From an uncultured Acetatifactor sp. (GTDB taxonomy: Bacteria; Bacillota; Clostridia; Lachnospirales; Lachnospiraceae): a stretch of DNA of 21,610 nt. The notes under the pieces were generated by a model. The model worked only from the letters and a program-made list of their open reading frames with translations. It did not search any database and was not told the DNA's origin. Shown piece after piece: positions 6,916-14,765 of this stretch. The DNA lies in assembly GCA_910584435.1 (NCBI GenBank), contig CAJUAP010000065.1:1-21610 (forward strand), given 5' to 3'. The position numbers and the translations under genes are program-made. Within the stretch, counting starts at the first letter, position 1. Every line of letters starts with the position of its first letter.

Positions 6916-7149
6916 ATAATCTGCCGACTAACTTCCAATTTGAGGAAATGGCCGGAGCAGTAATCATACCGCCCTCCTGTTCCGGCCTGCGTGGTGCGGC
7001 AGGTAATGAGATGGAAATATAAATTTTCCCGAAGGCTAATCTGCAGTCCCTGGCAGATTTCTCAAACGGCGTTATCAGCAGACTCAGGAAGAAGACAAAC
7101 GAACATGTCCCCCTTGCCTTCTTCCTAAAATAAATGAGAGCTTCCTTCT
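6916..7149. other. Convergent intergenic region with inverted repeats
   Basis: No gene seen. Two inverted repeats lie between the convergent GNAT and jetC genes: GGCCGGA/TCCGGCC in about 6952-6996, and a longer one with arms 7086-7098 and 7114-7126 (AGGAAGAAG, one mismatch, then CAA, against TTG and CTTCTTCCT). Neither has a clear T-tract, so terminator function is only likely by position. Confidence 0.4.
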
Positions 7150-10100
7150 CTAAAACTCCAGCTCCTGCTGCTCCATCACCTCTATCTGTGATACAATCAT
7201 TGTCTCTTCTTCAGACCCCCGCATATGTTCTGCTCTTAAGTACTGCATATCATTCCGCAGATTTGCGGCAATCAGCGTCAGCACATAAATATTATCAAAA
7301 CAATTGTAAATGGATTCTCCCCCCAGACCCGAAAGACAGATAAGCTGGGTATTTACCTTCTTAGCCATATCCATCAAAGGACGCAGCAAATGCGATGCAT
7401 TCGTCTGGGCAAAAGGGTTGTCCATCAGCAGTACCTTTCCCTCATTCCTGTCCACAAATAAATCCGAGTCATCCTTCCGCATATAGTACAGTAAGGCAGA
7501 CAGAATCACAAATGCAGATAAGAACCCCTCTCCTCCTGAATTCTTTGCCACATCTGCCCAGGTAATGGGATACTCTCTCTGGGCTTCGATTTTATAGAGC
7601 CGTATCTGCACATTGCTGATCCCTATCACTGCATCATATACGCCTTTGGTGGTAATCCTTGTGCCAAGAAATTCCTGCAGATTTCGATTCTCTTCCAGCA
7701 GAGCAATTCCCTTTGCAGTCACATCATCAATGTAATCCTGAAGCCGCAGTTCATAAAGGCTCTCATTTTCCAGCCAGTCCGGCAGCTCAATCTTCAGCAT
7801 TTTCACCGGACGCTGCCGCACCGTTATCGTGGAATTGCGGTCTATTTTATTCATATTTTCATGTACTTCCTTCAGATAATCCCCTACCAATTCCACAATC
7901 TTAGCTTTTTCCTTCTCCACCAAAGAGATGTCCACCTGCAGTTTCTCCATCAAATTGTGATATGACGCAAGGGTAGTATCCAGCTGGCGAAGGACACGCC
8001 CTGCATCTTCTGTCAGCTGCAGCATGGTCTCCAAAGGTTTCTGATAGAAATCCTCCCCAAAAGCTTCCATCCGAAGCATCCTGTTCAATACCCTCTCCAG
8101 GCCGGCTCTCGCTTCCCTGTGCCGGTCCTTATAGGAATTATAATCCCGAAGCAGGATTCCCTTCTGCTTCGTCAGTTCCCCACTGGTAAGCTCTCCCAGA
8201 TTTACATCCCAAATGATGGTTTCCCTGCGGATGCTCTCGATTGTATATAATTCAGCAGCATCACTTTCTCCTGCATGATTTCCCGATTCTTCGGCAATTC
8301 CTGCTCCTGCGGCAATTCCTGCTCCAGCGGTATTTCCTTCTCCGGCCGCATTTCCTGCTCCGGCGGAATTTCCTTCTCCGGCCGCAATTCCTGCTCCGGC
8401 GGAATTTCCTTCTCCGGCCGCAATTCCTGCTCCTGCAGCATTTCCTGCTCCTGCGGCATTTCCTTCTCCGGCCGCATTTCCTTCCACAGGAATTTTTGCT
8501 TCTATGATATATCCCTCTTCCTGAAACTGCGCTTCGTATTCTGCCAGGGCGGTCAGATGATTCTCATATCCCTGAATCTTCTTCAGAACCTGTTTTTCCT
8601 CTTTTTCCGCTTCATCCCGTTCGTATTCCAGTTTCCTAATGGCATCCTGAAAATCAATGGTCTGTATCTCTTCTCCGGCAATCGGCTCTTCCTTCTGACA
8701 GCGCTCCTTCATCTGCGCCAGCTTTCCATTCTTCTCCTGCTTTAACAGCGCACACTGGATTTTCTCCCTCTCTATCTGTTCCTTCTTCCTGCCAATCTTT
8801 CTCTCCTGCTCTTCCAGCATCACTTCCTGATGAGCCTCTTCTTTTTTATGATAGAGCACTCCGTTCCATTCTTCGGGCTGCAGACAGTACTTTTCAGCTA
8901 ATTCCTGCAGTTCCTCCGCCGCCCGCACATATCGCTTCTGTGCCTTTTCCGCCCTCTCTTCCAATTCCTTCTGCTCTGCACTGATGCCGCTGGTAATCAC
9001 ATCATACCGGCTTTCCGCTTCTTTTGCCTGTTCCGCTGATAATATGCCCTTATCAGGCAACAGATGCTCTTCCCCCGATAACAATTCCGCTTCTCCCGGC
9101 AGCAAGCGCTCTTTCTCCGGTAATACATTCGCCCCTTCCGGCAGCAAGCGCTCTTTCTCCGGTAATACATTCGCCCCTTCCGGCAGCAGATGCGCATACT
9201 GCTGATAACGGGCCTGCTTCTCCATACATTCCTCTTCTTCCCGTTCCAGCATTGACAGGCGGTTTCTCTCTGTGACCAGCGCATCCTCCAATCTGCTGAT
9301 CTTCCCCTCTTCCAGCTTTTGTAATTGCCGACTCCGCGCCCTTTCCTCCCGGGTCTTCTCTAACTGATTGCAATTTTCCCTATACTCCCCATAGCTTCTG
9401 ACCAAACCGGCAAAATCGGCAAGTCTTCTGTTCTGATATTGAATCTCTTTTTCCAGTACCGCAACCCGTTGTTCTCTTTGAGACTGGCTCTCTTCCAGCG
9501 CCTCCAACGCCTCCCTTTGCTTCACAAGCTCCTGTTCCAAAGCGGACAGCGCTCTTCCCTGCCTGTCTATATCCTCCTTCGCCGCCTCATACGCACCCTT
9601 GGACACCTTTTGATTTCTCAGTTTTTCCTGTTGTCCGATGTACTCCACATATTCTGCTTTCTTGGTTTCTATGGATTTCTGCAGTTTCTGTATACGGGCA
9701 CCCTGCTCTGAGAGCAATTGCTTTAACTTCTCTTCATCCAGAAGATTATCGTTAAACCAGATATAAAAGTGCAGCTTCTCATAAGAATGCACCGGCTCTG
9801 CCTGTACCTCTGCATTCTGCTCCAATTCTTCCCGAAGCAGAATCGGAATGGGCGAGGAAGTGTAGACCTGTTCCGAAAGTCCTGACAGCCGTTCCAGCTC
9901 CTGCTTCGACAGAATGAGAGAATAGGGCAGAAACGGCTGCCTTGCTGCCAGCTGCTGATTTCTTGTTACGGAGAACTGATTTTTCCTCAGCCATTCCATC
10001 CCGTAGACATAATGAATCCCGGCTTCCTCCAGCATCCCTTTAAATTCCTCTGACAGCTCTAATACCTGTCCCTGTGCCATCCTCTTATATTCTTTTTCCA

Positions 10101-11979
10101 GCTTGTCCGCGTCCTTCTCCAGATTCTGACGCACCATATCCGTATCCAGAAGCTTCCTCTGTACTGCCGCAAGTATCTTCTCCGTGTCGAAAACCGCTTC
10201 CTGCCCCATTCCCAGATACCGCAGAATAACGCTTCTCTCTAAAAGCTCCTGTTCATAATCTTCCAGCAGTTTCCGGGCCTCCTTCACTGCGGCTTCCTGT
10301 CTGCTCTTCTCCGCCGCCTTGTCCTCCAGCCGGCGGCGCATACTCTTAAGCTGCTCCCTGCACTGCTCCGCTTCCTTTTTCAGCTCCAGTCTGGTACGCT
10401 CGCCGGCATGGAATGCTTTCTCATATTCTGCCTGTGCAATCTGTAATGCGCCTGCTTCATATTCCCCAAGCAGATTCCGATGCCATTTTTCCTGGTACTC
10501 CTGGTTAAACGCATCCTCCGTCCTGTCAAACATTCCTACTCTGGCAGTCAGCTCACCGTCACGCTCTGCCAGCTTCCGCTCCGTTCCCCGCAGTTCTTCC
10601 AGCGCTTCCCTTCCTCTTTCCTTCTTCTGCTCCATTTCCCCAATGGACGCGCTGCACTGCTTTCTCTCCTGCCCCTTCTGCCTCTGCAGCATATCATAAT
10701 ATTTCCTGAGCCCGCTGCCCAGGCGGTTTCTCTCCGGTTCCAGATTTTCCTGCTTTTCCTTACACAAAAGCAGCCGCTGTCTGGAACTGTCACGTTCCTC
10801 CCTGTATTCCTCCACCGCAGCCCGCTGTTTCGCACAGGACATAATATGAAGTCCGTGGGCAATTTCCGCCTTTCTGCGCTCCAAATCCTCTTCTTCCATC
10901 CTTAACATTTCCAGACTGCTCACAGCAAGCTGCTCCTTATGATGAATCTCATAATATTCCCCTGACAGCTTCTCATATTCCAAATGCAGCAGTTCTTCCA
11001 CAAATCCCTCGATCCGCTCCCGAAGCATTTCCGCCTTCGCTTTTTCCTGCTGCTCCAGCCCGCGCAGTCTGCAGATAAAGTCCACAATCCGCGCCTTCTG
11101 CCTCTCCAGCTTCGCCCACATCTCCCGGTAATGGAAGGTACTTTCCTGTATTTTCTCCGCCTCTTTGTCAAAAGCCCGGATGGTGTCCCTGCGCTTTATT
11201 TTGGATTGATTGTCCTTATACAGACCGGTGTATTTTTCCATAATGCTCTGGAATTCCTTCATCCGGTTCTTATCCTGATTCAATTTATTTTCCACGGCCT
11301 CCAGGAACCATTTTTCCACCAGCCCCTTTTCGTCCCTGCAGTCAGCAAATAAATCCGACAGCCCTGACTCTTTCAGATTTACTTTCTTAATAATGCCTTC
11401 CCATTCCTTACAATATATCTGATATTCCGTCAGCTTATCAAAATACTGTTTTGTCTGAGCGGAATTATTCATATCATAATAGTAAAACGGTATGTTCCTG
11501 TCCCTCTTCCATGTCTCGAACAACTGTCTGCAGACCCCGAATCCTTTCAGGGTAATATCTTTTTTCGTCTTCTCCACCACCGGAATATGGTAAATATCCT
11601 GAACACAGCGCCCTTTGTACTCCGCAATAAAATTAACCATCTCCAGTTCATCCTGGCGTTCTTCCGATATTTCCTGGTTCCTGCGGACCATCATCCCGGT
11701 CAGCACATACCCCGCCCCCTGATCCAGCTTCCACTCCACAAGGATAAACGTGGGCTTATTGGTGGTAAAATAACTGGAAAAAGGCCGATCCTTGGCATTT
11801 TGATAACGCTTATGCACAAAGGGCGCCATCATCATCTGCACCAGTACAGACTTTCCGCCGCCGTTTCTCAGGGAGAGCAGTGTACTCTCCCCGCCCAGCT
11901 GGAATATTTCATCACTGATGCGGATGGAATTGTTATTATAGTTCAAATTTATCAAACGAACCGCGTTGATTTTACTCAA
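7150..11979 (-). CDS. jetC: Wadjet JetC: SMC-like ATPase with inserted repeats
   Basis: About 1,609 residues. The ATPase head is split as in SMC, Rad50 and MukB proteins. Numbered from the longer GTG start at 11994, the N-terminal part has Walker A RNGGGKSVL (K48, S49), and the C-terminal part has signature NSGGEGF (about 1486) and Walker B VLLMDNPF (about 1522). Between them lie long Glu/Arg/Lys-rich coiled coils, broken by a globular hinge-like stretch (about 640-740). Walker B has Asn where SMC ATPases have Glu. Two tandem-repeat inserts sit in the second arm (42-bp units at 9058-9183; 18-bp units at 8266-8481). In Wadjet the JetABC complex extrudes DNA loops using ATP and lets JetD cut small circles. 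The start chosen is the TTG at 11979, with GGAGGG 7 bases ahead; the GTG at 11994 has no ribosome site. Last gene of the operon. Confidence 0.9.
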   Translation of the reverse strand: MSKINAVRLINLNYNNNSIRISDEIFQLGGESTLLSLRNGGGKSVLVQMMMAPFVHKRYQNAKDRPFSSYFTTNKPTFILVEWKLDQGAGYVLTGMMVRRNQEISEERQDELEMVNFIAEYKGRCVQDIYHIPVVEKTKKDITLKGFGVCRQLFETWKRDRNIPFYYYDMNNSAQTKQYFDKLTEYQIYCKEWEGIIKKVNLKESGLSDLFADCRDEKGLVEKWFLEAVENKLNQDKNRMKEFQSIMEKYTGLYKDNQSKIKRRDTIRAFDKEAEKIQESTFHYREMWAKLERQKARIVDFICRLRGLEQQEKAKAEMLRERIEGFVEELLHLEYEKLSGEYYEIHHKEQLAVSSLEMLRMEEEDLERRKAEIAHGLHIMSCAKQRAAVEEYREERDSSRQRLLLCKEKQENLEPERNRLGSGLRKYYDMLQRQKGQERKQCSASIGEMEQKKERGREALEELRGTERKLAERDGELTARVGMFDRTEDAFNQEYQEKWHRNLLGEYEAGALQIAQAEYEKAFHAGERTRLELKKEAEQCREQLKSMRRRLEDKAAEKSRQEAAVKEARKLLEDYEQELLERSVILRYLGMGQEAVFDTEKILAAVQRKLLDTDMVRQNLEKDADKLEKEYKRMAQGQVLELSEEFKGMLEEAGIHYVYGMEWLRKNQFSVTRNQQLAARQPFLPYSLILSKQELERLSGLSEQVYTSSPIPILLREELEQNAEVQAEPVHSYEKLHFYIWFNDNLLDEEKLKQLLSEQGARIQKLQKSIETKKAEYVEYIGQQEKLRNQKVSKGAYEAAKEDIDRQGRALSALEQELVKQREALEALEESQSQREQRVAVLEKEIQYQNRRLADFAGLVRSYGEYRENCNQLEKTREERARSRQLQKLEEGKISRLEDALVTERNRLSMLEREEEECMEKQARYQQYAHLLPEGANVLPEKERLLPEGANVLPEKERLLPGEAELLSGEEHLLPDKGILSAEQAKEAESRYDVITSGISAEQKELEERAEKAQKRYVRAAEELQELAEKYCLQPEEWNGVLYHKKEEAHQEVMLEEQERKIGRKKEQIEREKIQCALLKQEKNGKLAQMKERCQKEEPIAGEEIQTIDFQDAIRKLEYERDEAEKEEKQVLKKIQGYENHLTALAEYEAQFQEEGYIIEAKIPVEGNAAGEGNAAGAGNAAGAGIAAGEGNSAGAGIAAGEGNSAGAGNAAGEGNTAGAGIAAGAGIAEESGNHAGESDAAELYTIESIRRETIIWDVNLGELTSGELTKQKGILLRDYNSYKDRHREARAGLERVLNRMLRMEAFGEDFYQKPLETMLQLTEDAGRVLRQLDTTLASYHNLMEKLQVDISLVEKEKAKIVELVGDYLKEVHENMNKIDRNSTITVRQRPVKMLKIELPDWLENESLYELRLQDYIDDVTAKGIALLEENRNLQEFLGTRITTKGVYDAVIGISNVQIRLYKIEAQREYPITWADVAKNSGGEGFLSAFVILSALLYYMRKDDSDLFVDRNEGKVLLMDNPFAQTNASHLLRPLMDMAKKVNTQLICLSGLGGESIYNCFDNIYVLTLIAANLRNDMQYLRAEHMRGSEEETMIVSQIEVMEQQELEF
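8266..8481. repeat. 18-bp tandem repeat inside jetC, 12 units
   Basis: Exactly 216 bases encode twelve hexapeptides of the form G-N/I-x-A-G-E/A (for example GNAAGE, GIAAGE, GNSAGA), the last two diverged (GIAEES, GNHAGE). The array keeps the jetC frame. The sequence has no heptad pattern, so it must form a flexible or extended insert in the coiled-coil arm. Near-identical units suggest recent slippage expansion. Confidence 0.9.
9058..9183. repeat. 42-bp tandem repeat inside jetC
   Basis: Positions 9100-9141 and 9142-9183 are identical 42-base units encoding LLPEGANVLPEKER; a diverged third unit (LLPGEAELLSGEEH) lies at 9058-9099, and LLPDKGIL continues the pattern. In frame with jetC, about residues 938-979 of the longer form. 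Confidence 0.9.
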
Positions 11980-12000
11980 TCCCGTTCCCTCCACTTTTTA

Positions 12001-12110
12001 TACTTCCTAACAGACCGCCCCAAGAGGCGGGCGTCGCCACCTCTTTAAGGGGCGCAAACAATACATGAACCCGGTGCAAGTCGGGGAGAATGCTGCCCTT
12101 GCATTCTTCC
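12001..12110. repeat. Intercistronic repeat element between jetB and jetC
   Basis: The 150-base gap holds two further hairpins. One has arms 12084-12093 and 12101-12110 (GGGGAATGC-type, 10 bp with one wobble). The other is the block CCGCCCCAAGAGG (12015-12027), whose parts can pair either locally (CCGCC/GGCGG) or with CCTCT and GGGGC near 12040-12054. The block resembles the one at 19463-19523 between sua5 and rpiB: both share ACTTCCT(A/G)ACA, then CCGCCC and TCTTAA. This suggests an interspersed, structured repeat family placed between genes of operons. Confidence 0.5.
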
Positions 12111-12111
12111 A

Positions 12112-12171
12112 GGAAATGACTTAGATTTTCTAAGCCAGTGTACTTTACTGACTTAGAAAATCTTCATTTCC
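12112..12171 (-). promoter_or_regulatory. Long hairpin spanning the end of jetB
   Basis: On the minus strand, arm one (12171-12147) covers the last eight codons of jetB and its TAA stop; the loop is 12146-12140; arm two is 12139-12112. The inner stem is 17 bp with one G-T wobble (AGATTTTCTAAG against CTTAGAAAATCT), then a 3-base bulge, then a further 8 bp (GGAAATGA/TCATTTCC). No T-tract follows. It may protect or attenuate the mRNA between jetB and jetC, and would be opened by ribosomes finishing jetB. Confidence 0.65.
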
Positions 12172-12879
12172 TTCACACTTATCTAAAACCCGTTTCACCC
12201 TCTGAAAGTGGTTCTGGTTCAAAAGGTTCCAGTCCATAAACTGATCCAGCTTTTTCGTGGTCTTAATCATCTCATCCTCTTCCACATACTCAATCAATCT
12301 CTGTTTCTGCAGGAAATTCAGGATATGATACAGGAATCCTTCCTTCGTGGTCTTAGCGCGAGAGCCCTTCTCGTCAGACCGCAATGCCTCATACGCTTCT
12401 GCCATATTGGAAAAAGCAATTCCCTCCCTGTCTTCCTCTTCCTCGCTGAACCGCTGCGCTCCTTCTTTCAGCCTTGTGGAAATACAATTCTGCAGATCCC
12501 CAACCCTCATATAATCCCTTGTCTTGCTGGTGGCGCCCTGCCCGTCATAAAATTCCACCAGCAATGTCAGAATCGCAAACTGAGACAAATAATAATCCTT
12601 ATCCGTCCCATTGGATTTGCATAAAATCTGTTTCAGCTGCCCTTTGGAATAGCCCAGAAATGTATTATCCTCCCTTGGAATCAGATAAATCACATCACCA
12701 TAACGCTCAATATCGCATTCCGCCGCATCCCCCTGTGACTTTACAAGATTCTGGACACGCTCATTTTCCGCATACCCCCGAAACAACGGCTCCTGCGCCT
12801 CTTCGCTCAATTCATGATGCTCCAGCAGATAATAAAATATCTCCTGCCCCATCTTAATATCTTCTATTTCGTATGCCAT
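12145..12879 (-). CDS. jetB: Wadjet JetB (winged-helix, KITE-like subunit)
   Basis: 244 residues from the ATG at 12879, which has AGGAGG at ideal spacing; the frame is open back to 12954 but without a ribosome site. The protein is soluble and mixed alpha/beta, with segments such as YGDVIYLIPREDNTFLGYS and a C-terminal helical part rich in Lys/Gln (FLYHILNFLQKQRLIEYVEE) that looks like a winged helix. By position between JetA and JetC, and by size, it is the JetB subunit, which in Wadjet binds the SMC-like ATPase together with JetA. My recollection is that such homologs fall in a domain of unknown function (DUF6063); not verified. It follows jetA by 72 bases. The last eight codons form one arm of the hairpin at 12112-12171. 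Confidence 0.8.
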   Translation of the reverse strand: MAYEIEDIKMGQEIFYYLLEHHELSEEAQEPLFRGYAENERVQNLVKSQGDAAECDIERYGDVIYLIPREDNTFLGYSKGQLKQILCKSNGTDKDYYLSQFAILTLLVEFYDGQGATSKTRDYMRVGDLQNCISTRLKEGAQRFSEEEEDREGIAFSNMAEAYEALRSDEKGSRAKTTKEGFLYHILNFLQKQRLIEYVEEDEMIKTTKKLDQFMDWNLLNQNHFQRVKRVLDKCEGNEDFLSQ

Positions 12880-12950
12880 AGCTCCTCCTGATTTATGCCT
12901 GCAATACATTATGCGCTCACATGCCGTCCGCTGTTTTTCCTGCTGCCCTG

Positions 12951-14576
12951 TCACACTGCCTGTTCTCTCCTGACACGTATCAGCACATTGGAACAGCGGA
13001 TACTTTTCCGTCTGCCTGCCTCATCCTGCACTGCTTCAAAAGTAACCGCCTTCCCATCCTCCATCCGGTACACCTCTATCATATGTATCCCCAGCCCATA
13101 CGTATCCGTCAGATTCAGGAGAATTTCATTTAACTGAAATCCGCCGGAAACTTCGCTGATAAATGTGCGTCTTTCCTCCCGAAGCACACCTATATCAATC
13201 TCCCTGCCCTTTATCAGTTCCACCATAATTTCCTTAAATATCTGTACATTGGGAATTAACTGCGAGAAGCCCTCATCCTTTGCCGCAGCACGTTCCTTTA
13301 ACTCTTCTAACGAAATCTCGCCGCCGGGAGCATCCATGGCCTCCTGCAGAATCATTTTCAGACTTCCTCCATATTGTGCAAGCTTCTCCTGCTGCCGCCG
13401 TTCTTCCTCTTCCATCCACTGTTCATCGCCGAATTCCATCACAGCATCCGCCTCCTCCTGCCCCTTCTTCCGAAGCGGGCGCTGCAGCTCCGTGGATTTC
13501 TTCAAATTATAAATCTTCTCCGCTTCCTTAGTAAATAAGGGCCGCAGGAACACTTCCATCCGTTCCAGAGTATCCGGCTGTTCCAATACCTTCTCATAGA
13601 ATTCATTACGCAGGGAAAACCTCCTGATAAAAGACATCTGGGAAAGCTGCTCTAACTCTCTCGTATACAGAGATTTCAAATCAAAATGACTGCTGAGAAT
13701 TTTCTGGTGTTCATCAATGGTCCGATTCAGATAACGCTCAATCACATTGAGATTCTCCAGCTTTTCCTCTTCCTCCGCGTCCAGCCGCCGGACATTCAGA
13801 TTCATTTCCTCCAGCTCCTTTTCCCTGCTCTTCACCAGTTCGCGGTAACTTTGAAATTTCTGCTTGGTGTCGCTGATGGTATCCAGATTGGCTTCCAGCA
13901 CCGTCTCATAATCCGCCACAGAATAGGCAAGTGCATTCCTCCGTATCCGCCCCATGGCCTCTTCAATCTTCTGCAGCTGAATCCGCAGAAGGTTGAAGAC
14001 ATTTTTAATATCCTCCACTGCCCTGTCATAGCTCTGCTTCTCCAGATGCATCTTAAAAATCATCTCATGGATGGTGAGTTTCATATTATTTTCTATTTCC
14101 AGAGTGGACAGCAGCAGATTATATCCGTCTTCGGTGAGATAATAAGAAGTCCGGCGCACCTCCGAATCCACATAGACAATCTTATTCCCCACATAGCCCA
14201 CATTCATACTGTGATATGCCTTCTGTTCAAAGTCAAAACCGTCAAAATACATAGCTTTGCCCTCATTGGACAGAACCACATTGACAATAAAATCCCCCAG
14301 ATTCCTGCAATCCTCATAGCTCATATTCTTCTCAAAGTAGCGCATGTTCAGGCTGTCCACATACGCTCCGATATCATCCATAGTGCAGTTTTCCTCTTTC
14401 AGGGACTGCTCCATCAGATACAGCAGCACAGCAAATATCATATTGATTTGTTCATCCAGCTTTAAGAATCCATATTGTTTCCAAATCGTTTTCTGGCTGC
14501 TGTTGGCAAAGAGAAGCACATACGCACCCACATGCTTCATCCGCTTTGGGAACTGCTTCAAAAATTCATACTGCAT
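12951..14576 (-). CDS. jetA: Wadjet JetA (kleisin-like subunit, DUF5716-like)
   Basis: 541 residues. The N-terminal half (to about 190) is compact and mostly helical, with YYLTEDGYNLLLSTLEIE typical of a winged-helix segment. A coiled coil follows (about 190-300, rich in Glu/Lys/Gln, with KSREKELEEMNLNVRRL), then a charged linker (EEEERRQQEK), and a C-terminal domain ending in IRVRREQAV. In Wadjet, JetA is the kleisin-like protein that bridges the SMC heads and recruits JetB. It resembles non-type-I JetA proteins (recalled as DUF5716) rather than the DUF3375 type. The ATG at 14576 is preceded by GGGAGGGG. It lies 190 bases after jetD and its stop is 72 bases before the jetB start. Confidence 0.85.
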   Translation of the reverse strand: MQYEFLKQFPKRMKHVGAYVLLFANSSQKTIWKQYGFLKLDEQINMIFAVLLYLMEQSLKEENCTMDDIGAYVDSLNMRYFEKNMSYEDCRNLGDFIVNVVLSNEGKAMYFDGFDFEQKAYHSMNVGYVGNKIVYVDSEVRRTSYYLTEDGYNLLLSTLEIENNMKLTIHEMIFKMHLEKQSYDRAVEDIKNVFNLLRIQLQKIEEAMGRIRRNALAYSVADYETVLEANLDTISDTKQKFQSYRELVKSREKELEEMNLNVRRLDAEEEEKLENLNVIERYLNRTIDEHQKILSSHFDLKSLYTRELEQLSQMSFIRRFSLRNEFYEKVLEQPDTLERMEVFLRPLFTKEAEKIYNLKKSTELQRPLRKKGQEEADAVMEFGDEQWMEEEERRQQEKLAQYGGSLKMILQEAMDAPGGEISLEELKERAAAKDEGFSQLIPNVQIFKEIMVELIKGREIDIGVLREERRTFISEVSGGFQLNEILLNLTDTYGLGIHMIEVYRMEDGKAVTFEAVQDEAGRRKSIRCSNVLIRVRREQAV

Positions 14577-14754
14577 CTTCCCCTCCCTTTTCCGGGCTTC
14601 TTCCTGTAACCCGGATATTTCGCTTCTGCCGGTCTTTCAGTTGCTGTCGAAACCTATTCTGCCCCATCCTGCTTTCACTTTCTCTCTTATTACCCTTTAT
14701 TTCTTCGCTGCATTGCCCTGTCCGGCAATCTCTTTCCCTGATACAGCAGCGCAT
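14566..14754 (-). CDS. Possible small basic protein between jetD and jetA (doubtful)
   Basis: A 62-codon frame fills almost exactly the gap between jetD (stop at 14766) and jetA, overlapping the jetA start by 11 bases. The product would be very basic and hydrophilic (RMGQNRFRQQLKDRQKR). There is no good ribosome site before the ATG at 14754, and an inner ATG is too close to its AGCAGG. The frame may be open by chance; it is listed because the gap is otherwise unusually long for this operon. The same gap holds a hairpin, CCGGG/CCCGG at 14597-14619, just ahead of the jetA ribosome site. Confidence 0.2.
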   Translation of the reverse strand: MRCCIRERDCRTGQCSEEIKGNKRESESRMGQNRFRQQLKDRQKRNIRVTGRSPEKGGEDAV

Positions 14755-14765
14755 TCACTGCCGTC

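Noticed and set aside
8241..8745. Antisense frames over the jetC repeats (Phe/Leu/Arg-rich and Ser/Cys/Gly-rich)
   Set aside because: Open only because an 18-bp repeat keeps every frame open; composition is that of a repeat shadow.
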